Assembly: GCA_017465565.1 (NCBI GenBank)
Contig: JAFTWA010000018.1
Coordinates: 1 to 64,000, forward strand
DNA from: Tyzzerella sp.
GTDB lineage: Bacteria > Bacillota > Clostridia > Lachnospirales > Lachnospiraceae
Length of the DNA: 64,000 bases
Direction: 5' to 3'
The position numbers and the translations under genes are program-made. Each line of letters starts with the position of its first letter. The stretch's first letter is position 1. The notes under the pieces were generated by a model that saw only the letters and a list, made by a program, of their open reading frames with translations, was not told the origin of the DNA and did no database searches. Shown here piece after piece: positions 26,873 to 33,760 of this stretch.

Positions 26873-26929
26873 CAAAAAAATAGTAACAACTTGTAGGCCG
26901 CTTCTTTTGGCAGTCATTAAGTTGTTACT
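26873..26929 (-). terminator. Terminator of the Rpn gene
   Basis: Minus-strand AGTAACAACTT pairs with AAGTTGTTACT and is followed by a run of seven T. It lies 16 bases beyond the Rpn stop codon. Confidence 0.75.
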
Positions 26930-26944
26930 ATATCTGCGTCATTA

Positions 26945-27775
26945 TCAATTGTGCTGTTTGGTTACTTTTTCATAAATCTCTTGTAATGTTTCGTCACTTA
27001 GTGAGGGGAGGGAGACTTTGACGATTTCATAACTCACTCCATTTTCAAAGAGTGTCGTTGCAATGTTTCTTTGATCTTCTTCTTTACTTTTCATTATTCT
27101 CATATAGGCTAATGACACCTCCGCATCTTTCTTTACATCCTCCACTATCTCATGGATTTCTTTCAGAGTATCATTTTGAGCATTTTCTGACTTTGTATCT
27201 TTCATATAATGGAGCAAGTCACGGAGTTCCTTTGTGGGATTTCCCTCGGTTCCATTTACATACAGAAAAATCGTCGTCGCACCATCATCATATGGCATAT
27301 CCGGTTCTTCCACACAACCATTGCGAATCGTATAAACCATACGATTGAGTCCGAATGGGTCATAGGAGGTAATCATAATCACAATTACATCTTTGAGCTT
27401 CTGATAATCTGTTCCACTCTCCAGACTTCCTACATCAATCTTAGAATGATAGAAACGCACTCTTCTAGGTAACGCTTCCACCTCTTCTTTGTCATCGCCC
27501 TGGTCTGGTTCGATATCACATATCGTAGCTTCCTCGTGATACGTTTCCCCGTCAAATTCTTCTTCCAGATAAACATCTAATCTGGCACCGTGTTTGTCTG
27601 TATCACTGCCATAATAGACCTTCTGAGGCACAATCTTTAATTTTTTAAAGTCTTTACCCAAAATGATTTTTAATAGTTTCTTGCTGAATTTCTGTCCATG
27701 TTTCGGATGATTCACGATTGTGAATATCAGAAAATCGTCGAGCAAATTCAGCTCTTCAAGTTTTCTTCTGTGCAT
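26945..27775 (-). CDS. Rpn family PD-(D/E)XK nuclease (recombination-promoting nuclease, transposase_31-like)
   Basis: A 276-residue protein with the Rpn/TIGR01784 pattern: N-terminal LLDDFLIFTIVNHP, then the nuclease core GARLDVYLEEE (metal-binding Asp) followed by ATICDIEPDQ (the D/ExE part), LPRRVRFYHSKIDVGSL, and a charged coiled C-terminus ending ITKVTKQHN-like (EKVTKQHN). Rpn proteins are DNA endonucleases that promote RecA-independent recombination and are spread as multigene families. The second ATG (27775) is preferred over 27781 because AAAGGAG sits eight bases before it and only two from the first. A decayed copy of its 3' end lies 1.4 kb away with the same flanking repeat. Confidence 0.82.
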   Translation of the reverse strand: MHRRKLEELNLLDDFLIFTIVNHPKHGQKFSKKLLKIILGKDFKKLKIVPQKVYYGSDTDKHGARLDVYLEEEFDGETYHEEATICDIEPDQGDDKEEVEALPRRVRFYHSKIDVGSLESGTDYQKLKDVIVIMITSYDPFGLNRMVYTIRNGCVEEPDMPYDDGATTIFLYVNGTEGNPTKELRDLLHYMKDTKSENAQNDTLKEIHEIVEDVKKDAEVSLAYMRIMKSKEEDQRNIATTLFENGVSYEIVKVSLPSLSDETLQEIYEKVTKQHN

Positions 27776-27781
27776 ACGCAT

Positions 27782-28020
27782 AACTCCTTTCCTATGATGA
27801 CGAAAGCAGTCACGTATGCTGAAATTTCTTTCCTTTCCGCTGCTTCCGCCATGTTTTTATGTTCATATGGGGGATTAGCAACCGAATGGTTAAGAACTTT
27901 CCCAGATATGTACTCTTATTATAGTTCTATTAAGAATATTTGTCAATTGATTCGGTCGTAAAATGATAGGAAGGAAATTTGAATGAGTGATGAAAAACAG
28001 AAATGCAGACAGGCGATAGT
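27782..28020. other. Intergenic region upstream of Rpn and the small open frame
   Basis: No gene is seen. AAGGAAATTTGAATGAGTGA at 27971-27990 nearly repeats the sequence at the end of the small HTH gene (29741-29760), suggesting a remnant of a duplicated gene end. A 13-codon frame starting at 27983 overlaps the next small frame by ATGA. Confidence 0.4.
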
Positions 28021-28113
28021 ATGAACATAGTACTTTGTCTTGCAACACTGTGCGTGGCAGTCCCTGGTATCATTTTCTCTGTAAGAGCAAAAAGAAAGAT
28101 TCGAGTTAGATAG
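28021..28113 (+). CDS. Possible 30-residue single-pass membrane peptide
   Basis: The frame encodes MNIVLCLATLCVAVPGIIF followed by SVRAKRKIRVR: one hydrophobic helix and a strongly basic tail, the layout of many small membrane peptides, including type I toxins and small stress proteins. A 13-codon frame at 27983 with a good ribosome site ends in an ATGA overlap with this start, so translation could be coupled. No relative is recognised and the ribosome site of its own is weak. Could be a chance frame. Confidence 0.35.
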   Translation: MNIVLCLATLCVAVPGIIFSVRAKRKIRVR

Positions 28114-28135
28114 ACCAATTAATGTTATTAGGTCA

Positions 28136-28458
28136 AAAATTCCATATGGAAATTAATTAGGCTCTCAGGCCCCGCTTTTTGCGAATGAGTGGGGCTCGGG
28201 AGCTTGCTTTTTTCTATATATGGAAAATATGGCACAAAAATGGTGTTTTTTGGATGTTTTTGGTGCCGTAGAGACGAAAAAAATTGTATAGGCCCCGGAT
28301 TACTCAAAAAAAATAGTAACAACTTGCGGACTGCGACCGTCTTCAGGTTGTTACTTTATCTACGCCATTATCAAGTGTGCTGTTCGGTTACTTTTCATCA
28401 TTCTCATATAGGCTAATGACAACTCCACGTTCAATTTTCGTCTTTCTGTTGCCTCAAT
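28136..28458. repeat. Dispersed hairpin repeat, copy C, with Rpn gene remnant
   Basis: Same order as copy B: ATTCCATATGGAAATTAATT, GC-rich hairpin with T run (28161-28213), GGTGCCGTAGAGACGAAAAAA, CCCCGGATTACTCAAAAAAA, then AGTAACAACTT and its partner at about 28342-28352, then sequence matching the Rpn 3' coding end. The copy has clearly diverged from B. Confidence 0.82.
28364..28458 (-). pseudogene. Remnant of an Rpn family gene
   Basis: On the minus strand, bases 28458-28400 translate to residues like IEATERRKLNVELSLAYMRMMKS, matching the SLAYMRIMKSK region of the intact Rpn gene. They join directly to a segment matching its last codons (GTAACCGAACAGCACA against GTAACCAAACAGCACA). About 30 residues between these are deleted and everything upstream is missing. 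The breakpoint lies just before the RhuM promoter. Confidence 0.75.
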
Positions 28459-28463
28459 GAAAA

Positions 28464-28514
28464 TACACATTGCGTACTCTGGAAAAAGGTATTATAATTA
28501 ATACACAATGTGTA
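28464..28514 (+). promoter_or_regulatory. RhuM-Fic promoter with paired palindromic operators
   Basis: TTGCGT (28470-28475) and TATAAT (28493-28498) are 17 bases apart. TACACAATGTGTA (28502-28514) is a perfect palindrome over the start region, and a two-mismatch version TACACATTGCGTA (28464-28476) covers the -35 box. The same arrangement recurs at 29488-29538. Confidence 0.75.
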
Positions 28515-28557
28515 ACAACTGGAAGAATTAATATGATGAATTAAGGAGGATTTACAG

Positions 28558-29475
28558 ATGAAGAATGAAATAATTATTTTTGAAACAGAAGATAAGAGTG
28601 TTTCTTTGCCAGTGACGATGGAGAATGAAACAGTGTGGTTAACACAAGCTCAAATGGTAAGTTTATTTCAAAGAGATGTGTCTGTTATTTCAAGACATGT
28701 TAAAAATGTATTTAAGGAAGGTGAGGTGGATGAAAAAAGCAATTTGCATTTTTTGCAAATTGCAAATTCAGATAAGCCAGTTGCGTACTATAGTTTAGAC
28801 GTAATCATCTCCGTTGGTTATCGAGTGAAATCACAACGCGGGGTTGAATTTCGCAAATGGGCAAATAAAGTTTTGAAGGAATACATCATGCAAGGTTATG
28901 CAGTCAATAATAATCGTATCAAGCAACTCGGAGAAGTGATACGAATTATGAAACGTACAGAAAATGAATTAGATAGCAAGCAAGTTCTGTCTGTGATTGA
29001 GAAATATAATACTGCGTTAGATTTATTAGACTCATATGATCACCAAAACATGGAACGGCCAAGAGGAAATGAGGCTATTTACACTCTTACTTACGAAGAA
29101 TGCAAAGATGTAATTGAAAGCATGAGATTTGGTAACGAATCCGAACTATTTGGGAAAGAAAAAGACGATTCCTTTAAAGGTAGTATTGGAAATATATATC
29201 AGTCATTTGCTGGACAGGAGATTTATGAATCGTTAGAGGAGAAAGCCGCAAATCTATTGTATTTTGTTACAAAGAATCATAGTTTTTTAGATGGAAATAA
29301 AAGAATCGCTGCAACAATGTTTTTATACTTTTTAGATAAGAATAAGGTTCTTTTTGTTGATGGAAAGAAGATGATAGAAGATTCTACGTTGGTTGCGCTT
29401 ACGATTATGATAGCGGAATCAAAGCCAGAAGAAAAAGAAATGATGATTAGCGTGGTTATGAATTGTATGAACTAA
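28558..29475 (+). CDS. RhuM family protein with C-terminal Fic/Doc domain
   Basis: The 305-residue protein has a RhuM-type N-terminal region (about 5-125, TVWLTQAQMVSLFQRDVSVI and YYSLDVIISVGYRVKSQRG, DNA-binding-like). Its C-terminal Doc-type Fic domain has the motif HSFLDGNKR (His241). The NKR ending is that of Doc, the Phd-Doc toxin that phosphorylates EF-Tu, and not the AMPylating GNGR form. AAGGAGG lies seven bases before the start. Its promoter has the same paired palindromic operators as the small HTH gene that follows, so the two probably form one autoregulated toxin-like module. Function and target are inferred from the family. Confidence 0.85.
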   Translation: MKNEIIIFETEDKSVSLPVTMENETVWLTQAQMVSLFQRDVSVISRHVKNVFKEGEVDEKSNLHFLQIANSDKPVAYYSLDVIISVGYRVKSQRGVEFRKWANKVLKEYIMQGYAVNNNRIKQLGEVIRIMKRTENELDSKQVLSVIEKYNTALDLLDSYDHQNMERPRGNEAIYTLTYEECKDVIESMRFGNESELFGKEKDDSFKGSIGNIYQSFAGQEIYESLEEKAANLLYFVTKNHSFLDGNKRIAATMFLYFLDKNKVLFVDGKKMIEDSTLVALTIMIAESKPEEKEMMISVVMNCMN

Positions 29476-29487
29476 TTAGATTAAAAA

Positions 29488-29538
29488 TACACATTGTGTG
29501 TTTGAAAGAAGGGTGTTATAATTAATGCACAACGTGTA
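29488..29538 (+). promoter_or_regulatory. HTH gene promoter with paired palindromic operators
   Basis: TTGTGT (29494-29499) and TATAAT (29517-29522) are 17 bases apart. TACACATTGTGTG (29488-29500) and TGCACAACGTGTA (29526-29538) flank the promoter exactly as in the copy at 28464-28514. Confidence 0.75.
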
Positions 29539-29559
29539 ATAATTGAGAGGATTGATACG

Positions 29560-29751
29560 ATGGATTGTAGTAAAAAGATAAAAGAGTTAAGAGAAAGCAC
29601 TGGGATGAATAGAAAGGAATTTTGTGATTATTTCCAGATACCGTATCGGACGGTTACGGAGTGGGAGCGTGATAATAGGCATGCACCTGAGTATGTGTTG
29701 CGGCTGTTAGAGTATTATATTCGAATGGAGAAGTTGACAAAGGAAGTTTGA
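29560..29751 (+). CDS. Small helix-turn-helix protein (candidate regulator of the RhuM-Fic module)
   Basis: This 63-residue protein is almost entirely a helix-turn-helix: KIKELRESTGMNRKEFCDYF then IPYRTVTEWERDNRHAPEYV. The layout resembles XRE-type or Fic-associated antitoxin HTH proteins. It has its own promoter whose operators copy those of the RhuM-Fic gene 84 bases upstream, so it is the natural candidate to bind TACACAATGTGTA and repress both. GAGAGG precedes the start. The protein is too short to name its family with certainty. Confidence 0.75.
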   Translation: MDCSKKIKELRESTGMNRKEFCDYFQIPYRTVTEWERDNRHAPEYVLRLLEYYIRMEKLTKEV

Positions 29752-29782
29752 ATGAGTGATGAAAAAGACTTTAATTATAAAA

Positions 29783-29816
29783 GCAACTTTTCCTGATTAA
29801 AGTACCGAAAAGTTGC
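29783..29816 (+). terminator. Possible terminator hairpin after the HTH gene
   Basis: GCAACTTTTC pairs with GAAAAGTTGC around a 14-base loop. The tail AATTTCAAAA lacks a proper T run, so termination is uncertain. Confidence 0.4.
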
Positions 29817-29844
29817 AATTTCAAAATAGAAAAGGATGATAGAA

Positions 29845-30111
29845 TTGAATTACACATATATTCTGGAGTGTAAGGATGGCACCTTTTATACAGGATGGAC
29901 CAACGATCTGGAAAAACGTCTGAAGAATCATAACGATGGCAAGGGCGCAAAGTATACCAAGGCTAGGCTTCCCGTATCCTTGGTGTATTATGAGGAATTT
30001 CAGACCAAGGAAGATGCAATGAGTCGTGAATATGCAATAAAACATATGACAAGAAAAGAAAAAAGTAGCCTTATTAGTGCATACAGAGGAATTGGCATTG
30101 AAAAAAATTGA
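29845..30111 (+). CDS. GIY-YIG domain protein (YhbQ/UPF0213 type)
   Basis: An 88-residue single-domain GIY-YIG protein: NYTYILECKDGTFYTGWTN, then KRLKNHNDGKGAKYTKARLP and the conserved YYEEF segment with Glu. Stand-alone proteins of this group are small nuclease-like proteins of uncertain role. TTG 29845 is chosen as start because AAAGGA (29831-29836) lies eight bases before it and relatives begin MNYTYILEC. ATG 29836 would overlap that ribosome site. It sits in the accessory island beside an AAA-DUF4143 gene. Confidence 0.85.
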   Translation: MNYTYILECKDGTFYTGWTNDLEKRLKNHNDGKGAKYTKARLPVSLVYYEEFQTKEDAMSREYAIKHMTRKEKSSLISAYRGIGIEKN

Positions 30112-30147
30112 ATAGAATAATATTTCCGAGAATATAATAAAGATACC

Positions 30148-30224
30148 TTGCGCATGATTATTAAATTTTGTATAATTTAGTTTGCGTACTATATGGGTGA
30201 TAACGAGAAAATACTTTGCGTACT
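30148..30224 (+). promoter_or_regulatory. Promoter and direct repeats upstream of the AAA gene
   Basis: TTGCGC (30148-30153) and TATAAT (30171-30176) have a 17-base spacer. TTTGCGTACT occurs at 30181-30190 and 30215-30224, 34 bases apart, downstream of the -10. The core TTGCGTACT also occurs in the RhuM-Fic operator region (28470-28478). Confidence 0.65.
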
Positions 30225-30244
30225 GTAGAAAGGGGATTGGATAT

Positions 30245-31606
30245 ATGGAGATTAAAAGAAAAATATATGATAAAATTTTGGCGTGGAAACAAAGTTGCAA
30301 TGGCAAAAAGGCTCTTTTAATCGAAGGTGCCAGAAGAATTGGAAAATCTACTGTTGCAGAGGAGATTGGGAAAAATGAATATAAGTCTTATGTGAATATT
30401 GATTTTAACAAAGCAAGCAAAAAAGTATTGGATAGTTTTGATGATATGACCAATCTGGATATTTTCTTTCAAACGATATCTTTGGAGTACAATGTAAGAT
30501 TGTATCCGAGAGAGTCTTTGATTATTTTTGATGAAATTCAAAAATTCCCAAAAGCGAGACAAGCAATCAAATATTTGGTGGCAGATGGACGTTATGATTT
30601 CATTGAAACAGGTTCTTTAATATCAATTAAGGAAAATGTGGAAGATATTACATTGCCATCAGAAGAACGAAAAATCAAAATGTACCCAGTTGATTTTGAA
30701 GAATTCATGGTTTATATGAATGAAGAAATTTTGCTTGAATATATTGCAGAATGTTATGAGAAGAAAAAACCGTTAGAACAGAAAATGCATATGAAAGCGA
30801 TGCATTTGTTTAAGGAGTATATGTTGGTTGGAGGTATGCCTCAAGCAATAGTGGCGTTTGCAAAAAATGGCCGTGATTTTGCTGCAGCAGATGTTGAAAA
30901 ACGTGATATTATCGGATTATATCGAGATGATATAAAGAAGGCGGCAAAACGATATAATTCAAGAGTTTCAGCATTATTTGAGAATATACCCGCATATTTG
31001 TCGACACATGAAAAGAAAGTTGTATTGAAGGACATTGAAGTAGGGGCAAGTTTTGATAGATACGATGAACCATTGTTTTGGTTGGATGATTCAATGATTT
31101 GCAATTTGTGTTATAAATGCAATGATCCCAATGTTGGGTTTGCACTTAATAAAAATGATTCGGCTGTCAAGTGCTATATGGGGGATACGGGACTTCTAGT
31201 TAGCTTGGCGTTCAGCGAGAATGAAATCACAGATAGCCAGCTTTATAAACAAATTATGAATGATAGACTTTCATTGAATGAGGGAATGATTTATGAGAAT
31301 GCCATTTCACAGATGATATCTGCAAAAGGACGAAAATTATATTTTTATACTCGTTATAGCGAAGAGAAACATCGGAATGACATTGAAATTGACTTTTTAC
31401 TGTCTAATGAAAGTAAGACCAATTTCAGAGTTTTTCCGATAGAGGTCAAGTCTTCTAAAAACTACACAACTACTTCGCTGGGGAGATTTAAGGAGATGTT
31501 TGGTAAGAAAATAGCGTCACAATATATTATTCATCCTAAAAATCTGATTGTAGAGGGTGATATCATAAAGATACCACCATATATGTTTGGAGTAGCATTT
31601 AAATAA
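30245..31606 (+). CDS. AAA family ATPase with DUF4143 domain
   Basis: A 453-residue protein with Walker A EGARRIGKST, Walker B SLIIFDEIQ, and a C-terminal DUF4143 region whose EIDFLL and FPIEVKSSK segments form a PD-(D/E)XK-like nuclease core. This architecture is abundant in gut bacteria and usually has no assigned function. It is suspected to belong to defence or stress systems. An open frame extends upstream to 30182, but ATG 30245 has AAAGGGG nine bases before it and directly starts the domain. It ends in a long hairpin shared with the next gene leader. Confidence 0.83.
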   Translation: MEIKRKIYDKILAWKQSCNGKKALLIEGARRIGKSTVAEEIGKNEYKSYVNIDFNKASKKVLDSFDDMTNLDIFFQTISLEYNVRLYPRESLIIFDEIQKFPKARQAIKYLVADGRYDFIETGSLISIKENVEDITLPSEERKIKMYPVDFEEFMVYMNEEILLEYIAECYEKKKPLEQKMHMKAMHLFKEYMLVGGMPQAIVAFAKNGRDFAAADVEKRDIIGLYRDDIKKAAKRYNSRVSALFENIPAYLSTHEKKVVLKDIEVGASFDRYDEPLFWLDDSMICNLCYKCNDPNVGFALNKNDSAVKCYMGDTGLLVSLAFSENEITDSQLYKQIMNDRLSLNEGMIYENAISQMISAKGRKLYFYTRYSEEKHRNDIEIDFLLSNESKTNFRVFPIEVKSSKNYTTTSLGRFKEMFGKKIASQYIIHPKNLIVEGDIIKIPPYMFGVAFK

Positions 31607-31615
31607 AGTTGTGAT

Positions 31616-31675
31616 TCACCCTTTGATTTTTTAGCACATATTATATAGTGTTATAAATCAAAGGGTGATTTTTTT
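31616..31675 (+). terminator. Terminator-like hairpin abutting the SOD start codon
   Basis: TCACCCTTTGATTT (31616-31629) pairs perfectly with AAATCAAAGGGTGA (31655-31668) and is followed by seven T, then directly by ATG 31676. It is a normal terminator for the AAA gene. Its right half is also the only sequence resembling a ribosome-binding site for the SOD gene. Confidence 0.75.
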
Positions 31676-32158
31676 ATGATAGGAAAAGAAAGACATTTTG
31701 TTTCTATTTTAAGTAGACTGCCACATGCAGTGGCAATAGTAAAGGGCAGTGAGGACTATGAAAATGTTATCGGGATTGTAAAATTTTATCAGACTGACCG
31801 AGGAGTTCTCGTGGCAGCGGAGGTAACAGGACTCCCATATTTGCCAGGAAGCTGCGAGCATTTTGTGTTCGGATTTCATATTCATGAAGGAACAGATTGT
31901 AGTGGGAATGAGGGGGATGTATTTGCAGGGTCCATGATGCATTATAATCCGAATAAGTGTCCGCATCCGCGTCATGCCGGGGATTTACCACCACTGTTGG
32001 GGAATAGGGGATATGCATTTACTATTTTTCTGACGAATCGGTTTGTTGTGGATGAGGTGATTGGAAGAACGGTGATTATACATGCATCACCAGATGATTT
32101 TAAGACACAGCCTTCGGGAAACTCAGGAGAGAAGATAGCGTGTGGAGTGATACGGTAA
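31676..32158 (+). CDS. Cu/Zn superoxide dismutase family protein
   Basis: The 160-residue protein aligns with the SOD fold: FGFHIHEGTDCSG (copper ligands in FHIH), MHYNP (bridging His), CPHPRHAGDLP (zinc His residues and Asp), and VIIHASPDDF (last copper His). All metal ligands are present. The active-site Arg near the C-terminus is replaced, as GNSGEKIACGVI has Glu-Lys where most enzymes have x-Arg. It has no signal peptide, unusual for the secreted or periplasmic bacterial Cu/Zn enzymes. It could detoxify superoxide or be a catalytically altered relative. The start codon lies just after a terminator hairpin. Confidence 0.82.
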   Translation: MIGKERHFVSILSRLPHAVAIVKGSEDYENVIGIVKFYQTDRGVLVAAEVTGLPYLPGSCEHFVFGFHIHEGTDCSGNEGDVFAGSMMHYNPNKCPHPRHAGDLPPLLGNRGYAFTIFLTNRFVVDEVIGRTVIIHASPDDFKTQPSGNSGEKIACGVIR

Positions 32159-32168
32159 AAGGTGAACG

Positions 32169-32210
32169 ACCTCAACTACTTGACATATGTCAAGTAGTTG
32201 GGGTTTAATT
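32169..32210 (+). terminator. Terminator after SOD
   Basis: CTCAACTACTTGACAT continues into its near-perfect complement (centre 32186/32187), a stem of about 18 bp, followed by TTTAATTTT. Confidence 0.75.
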
Positions 32211-32242
32211 TTAATATAGAAAGTATTTTTATAAAAAGTAGT

Positions 32243-32273
32243 TGACTGTAAAGTTTCTTTATACCTTAAAATA
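32243..32273 (+). promoter_or_regulatory. MerR-type promoter with 19-base spacer
   Basis: TTGACT (32243-32248) and TAAAAT (32268-32273) are separated by 19 bases, the long spacer typical of MerR-activated promoters. The spacer holds the imperfect dyad GTAAAG...CTTTATAC. It lies 28 bases upstream of the MerR-RDD start, implying autoregulation. Confidence 0.6.
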
Positions 32274-32300
32274 ACGATACCAGAAGAAGGGGGTATCAGC

Positions 32301-33719
32301 ATGACGATAAAAGAAATTGAAGCCCGTTCTGGAATGACAAGGGCAAACATTAGATTTTATGAAACAGAAGGGTTGCTATCTCCGAAGAGAAATGAGAATG
32401 GATATAGGGATTATTCGGAAGAGGATTTGAATATCTTAATGAGGATCAAACTTCTACGAACGTTAAATATTTCTCTGGAGGAAATTAAGGCGATTCATAA
32501 TAAAGAACATGAATTAGAAGAAGTTCTGGAAAAGCATGTCAAAGAGCTGGAGACAGAGAAGGAGCACATTGAGCAGTCTCAGAATGTCTGCAGGATTATG
32601 AGAGATAATCGGGTGCAATATGAGACTTTGGATGCGAGATATTATCTGGATACGATGGAGGCAAAGGATACTAAGGCAGTTTATGACAAGAAGGAAGACG
32701 TTATTCCAAAACTCCGTGCACCATGGAGACGATATTTTGCAAGAACCTTAGATTTGGCCATTTATTCCACTATATGGAATATAATTCTTACATTGGTTTT
32801 CAGAGTAAATATTTTCAATATGGGCAATGCAGGAGACCTATTAAGTTTTATTTTTATCCACGTTCTAGTTTTGCTGATAGAACCGTTATTATTATCTAAA
32901 TTTGGCACGACAATAGGGAAAGCAATATTTGGTCTGTATGTAACGGATTTTGGCAGAGATAAATTGTCCTATAGAGAAGCATCATATAGAACGATAATGG
33001 TGTTGTGGAAAGGCCTGGGATTTAACCTTCCAATTTATGCTTATATTCGGTTGTGGAAAAGCTATTTCACATTGATGCATGATACCGCTGCGTTAGAGTG
33101 GGAGGATGAGTCTGTTATAGTATTGCGTGACAAGAAAAAATGGCGCATATTTGCTTATGCAGGAATGCGTTTAGTGCTGGTTGCAGTGTTGCAATTATCG
33201 CTGATCATTGCGGCAACCCCAAAAAATCGTGGAGATATTACGGTTGCTGAGTTTTGTGAAAATTATAATCAGCTTGCAAGTTATTACGATTTAGAACTGC
33301 GTAAACAGTTTGACAGCGAAGGAAATTGGACGGATCCGCTGGATACATATTTCGCGGACGTGGAGGGTGGACCAGAGTTTGTTTTTATAGAAGAAAATGG
33401 AAAGATGACCGGAATGAGTTTTACTGTGGAAAACGACAATGATTATTATTCATTTTCCGACTATAATAATATAGCGGCCATATCTACCATGGCATTTGTA
33501 GGCGCACAGGAAGATGCCGGTTTGATTTCTGTCCGTGTAGTCGAAAGAGTGATAGATATCATGAACAACCCGTATGAGGATTTTGAATATACAGAATGTG
33601 GGGTTAAAGTAAAATGCCACATAGAATATAGAGGATATTCTTATTCAGACACATATAATATGCTGTGGAATGGTATGGGAGAACAATCATTTTATATGAA
33701 ATTTTCGATGGAAAAGTAA
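32301..33719 (+). CDS. MerR-type regulator fused to an RDD membrane domain
   Basis: A 472-residue protein in three parts. An N-terminal MerR helix-turn-helix and dimerisation helix (TIKEIEARSGMTRANIRFYE, SEEDLNILMRIKLLRTLNIS, coiled coil to about 105) comes first. An RDD-type membrane domain follows (about 138-310, RYFARTLDLAIYSTIWNI with the family Arg-Asp pair, SKFGTTIGKAIFGLYV). Last is an extracytoplasmic C-terminal domain of about 150 residues after a final membrane helix. This suggests a membrane-tethered one-component sensor whose DNA-binding end regulates its own promoter. Signal unknown. GGGGG precedes the start. It is flanked by terminators and stands alone. Confidence 0.82.
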   Translation: MTIKEIEARSGMTRANIRFYETEGLLSPKRNENGYRDYSEEDLNILMRIKLLRTLNISLEEIKAIHNKEHELEEVLEKHVKELETEKEHIEQSQNVCRIMRDNRVQYETLDARYYLDTMEAKDTKAVYDKKEDVIPKLRAPWRRYFARTLDLAIYSTIWNIILTLVFRVNIFNMGNAGDLLSFIFIHVLVLLIEPLLLSKFGTTIGKAIFGLYVTDFGRDKLSYREASYRTIMVLWKGLGFNLPIYAYIRLWKSYFTLMHDTAALEWEDESVIVLRDKKKWRIFAYAGMRLVLVAVLQLSLIIAATPKNRGDITVAEFCENYNQLASYYDLELRKQFDSEGNWTDPLDTYFADVEGGPEFVFIEENGKMTGMSFTVENDNDYYSFSDYNNIAAISTMAFVGAQEDAGLISVRVVERVIDIMNNPYEDFEYTECGVKVKCHIEYRGYSYSDTYNMLWNGMGEQSFYMKFSMEK

Positions 33720-33724
33720 AATAA

Positions 33725-33760
33725 CCCGACTGCTTAGTTATTCAAGCAGTCGGGATTTTT
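33725..33760. terminator. Bidirectional terminator between merR-RDD and pgmB
   Basis: CCCGACTGCTT pairs with AAGCAGTCGGG around a nine-base loop and is followed by ATTTTTT on the plus strand. The two genes converge on it. Confidence 0.85.

Larger units (their letters stand above)
26706..26944. repeat. Dispersed hairpin repeat, copy B (long form)
   Basis: Begins GAAATTCCATATAGAAATTA, then a GC-rich hairpin GCTCTCGGGCCCC/GGGGCTCGGGAGC with TTACTTTTT (26732-26783). A conserved tail follows (GGTGCCGTGGAGATGAAAAAA, CCCCGGATTACTCAAAAAAA) and then the inverted repeat AGTAACAACTT/AAGTTGTTACT. The whole unit plus the end of the Rpn gene recurs at 28136-28458. Confidence 0.85.

Noticed and set aside
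26706-32160. Prophage
   Set aside because: There are no structural, packaging, integrase or lysis genes; the island holds stand-alone accessory genes.
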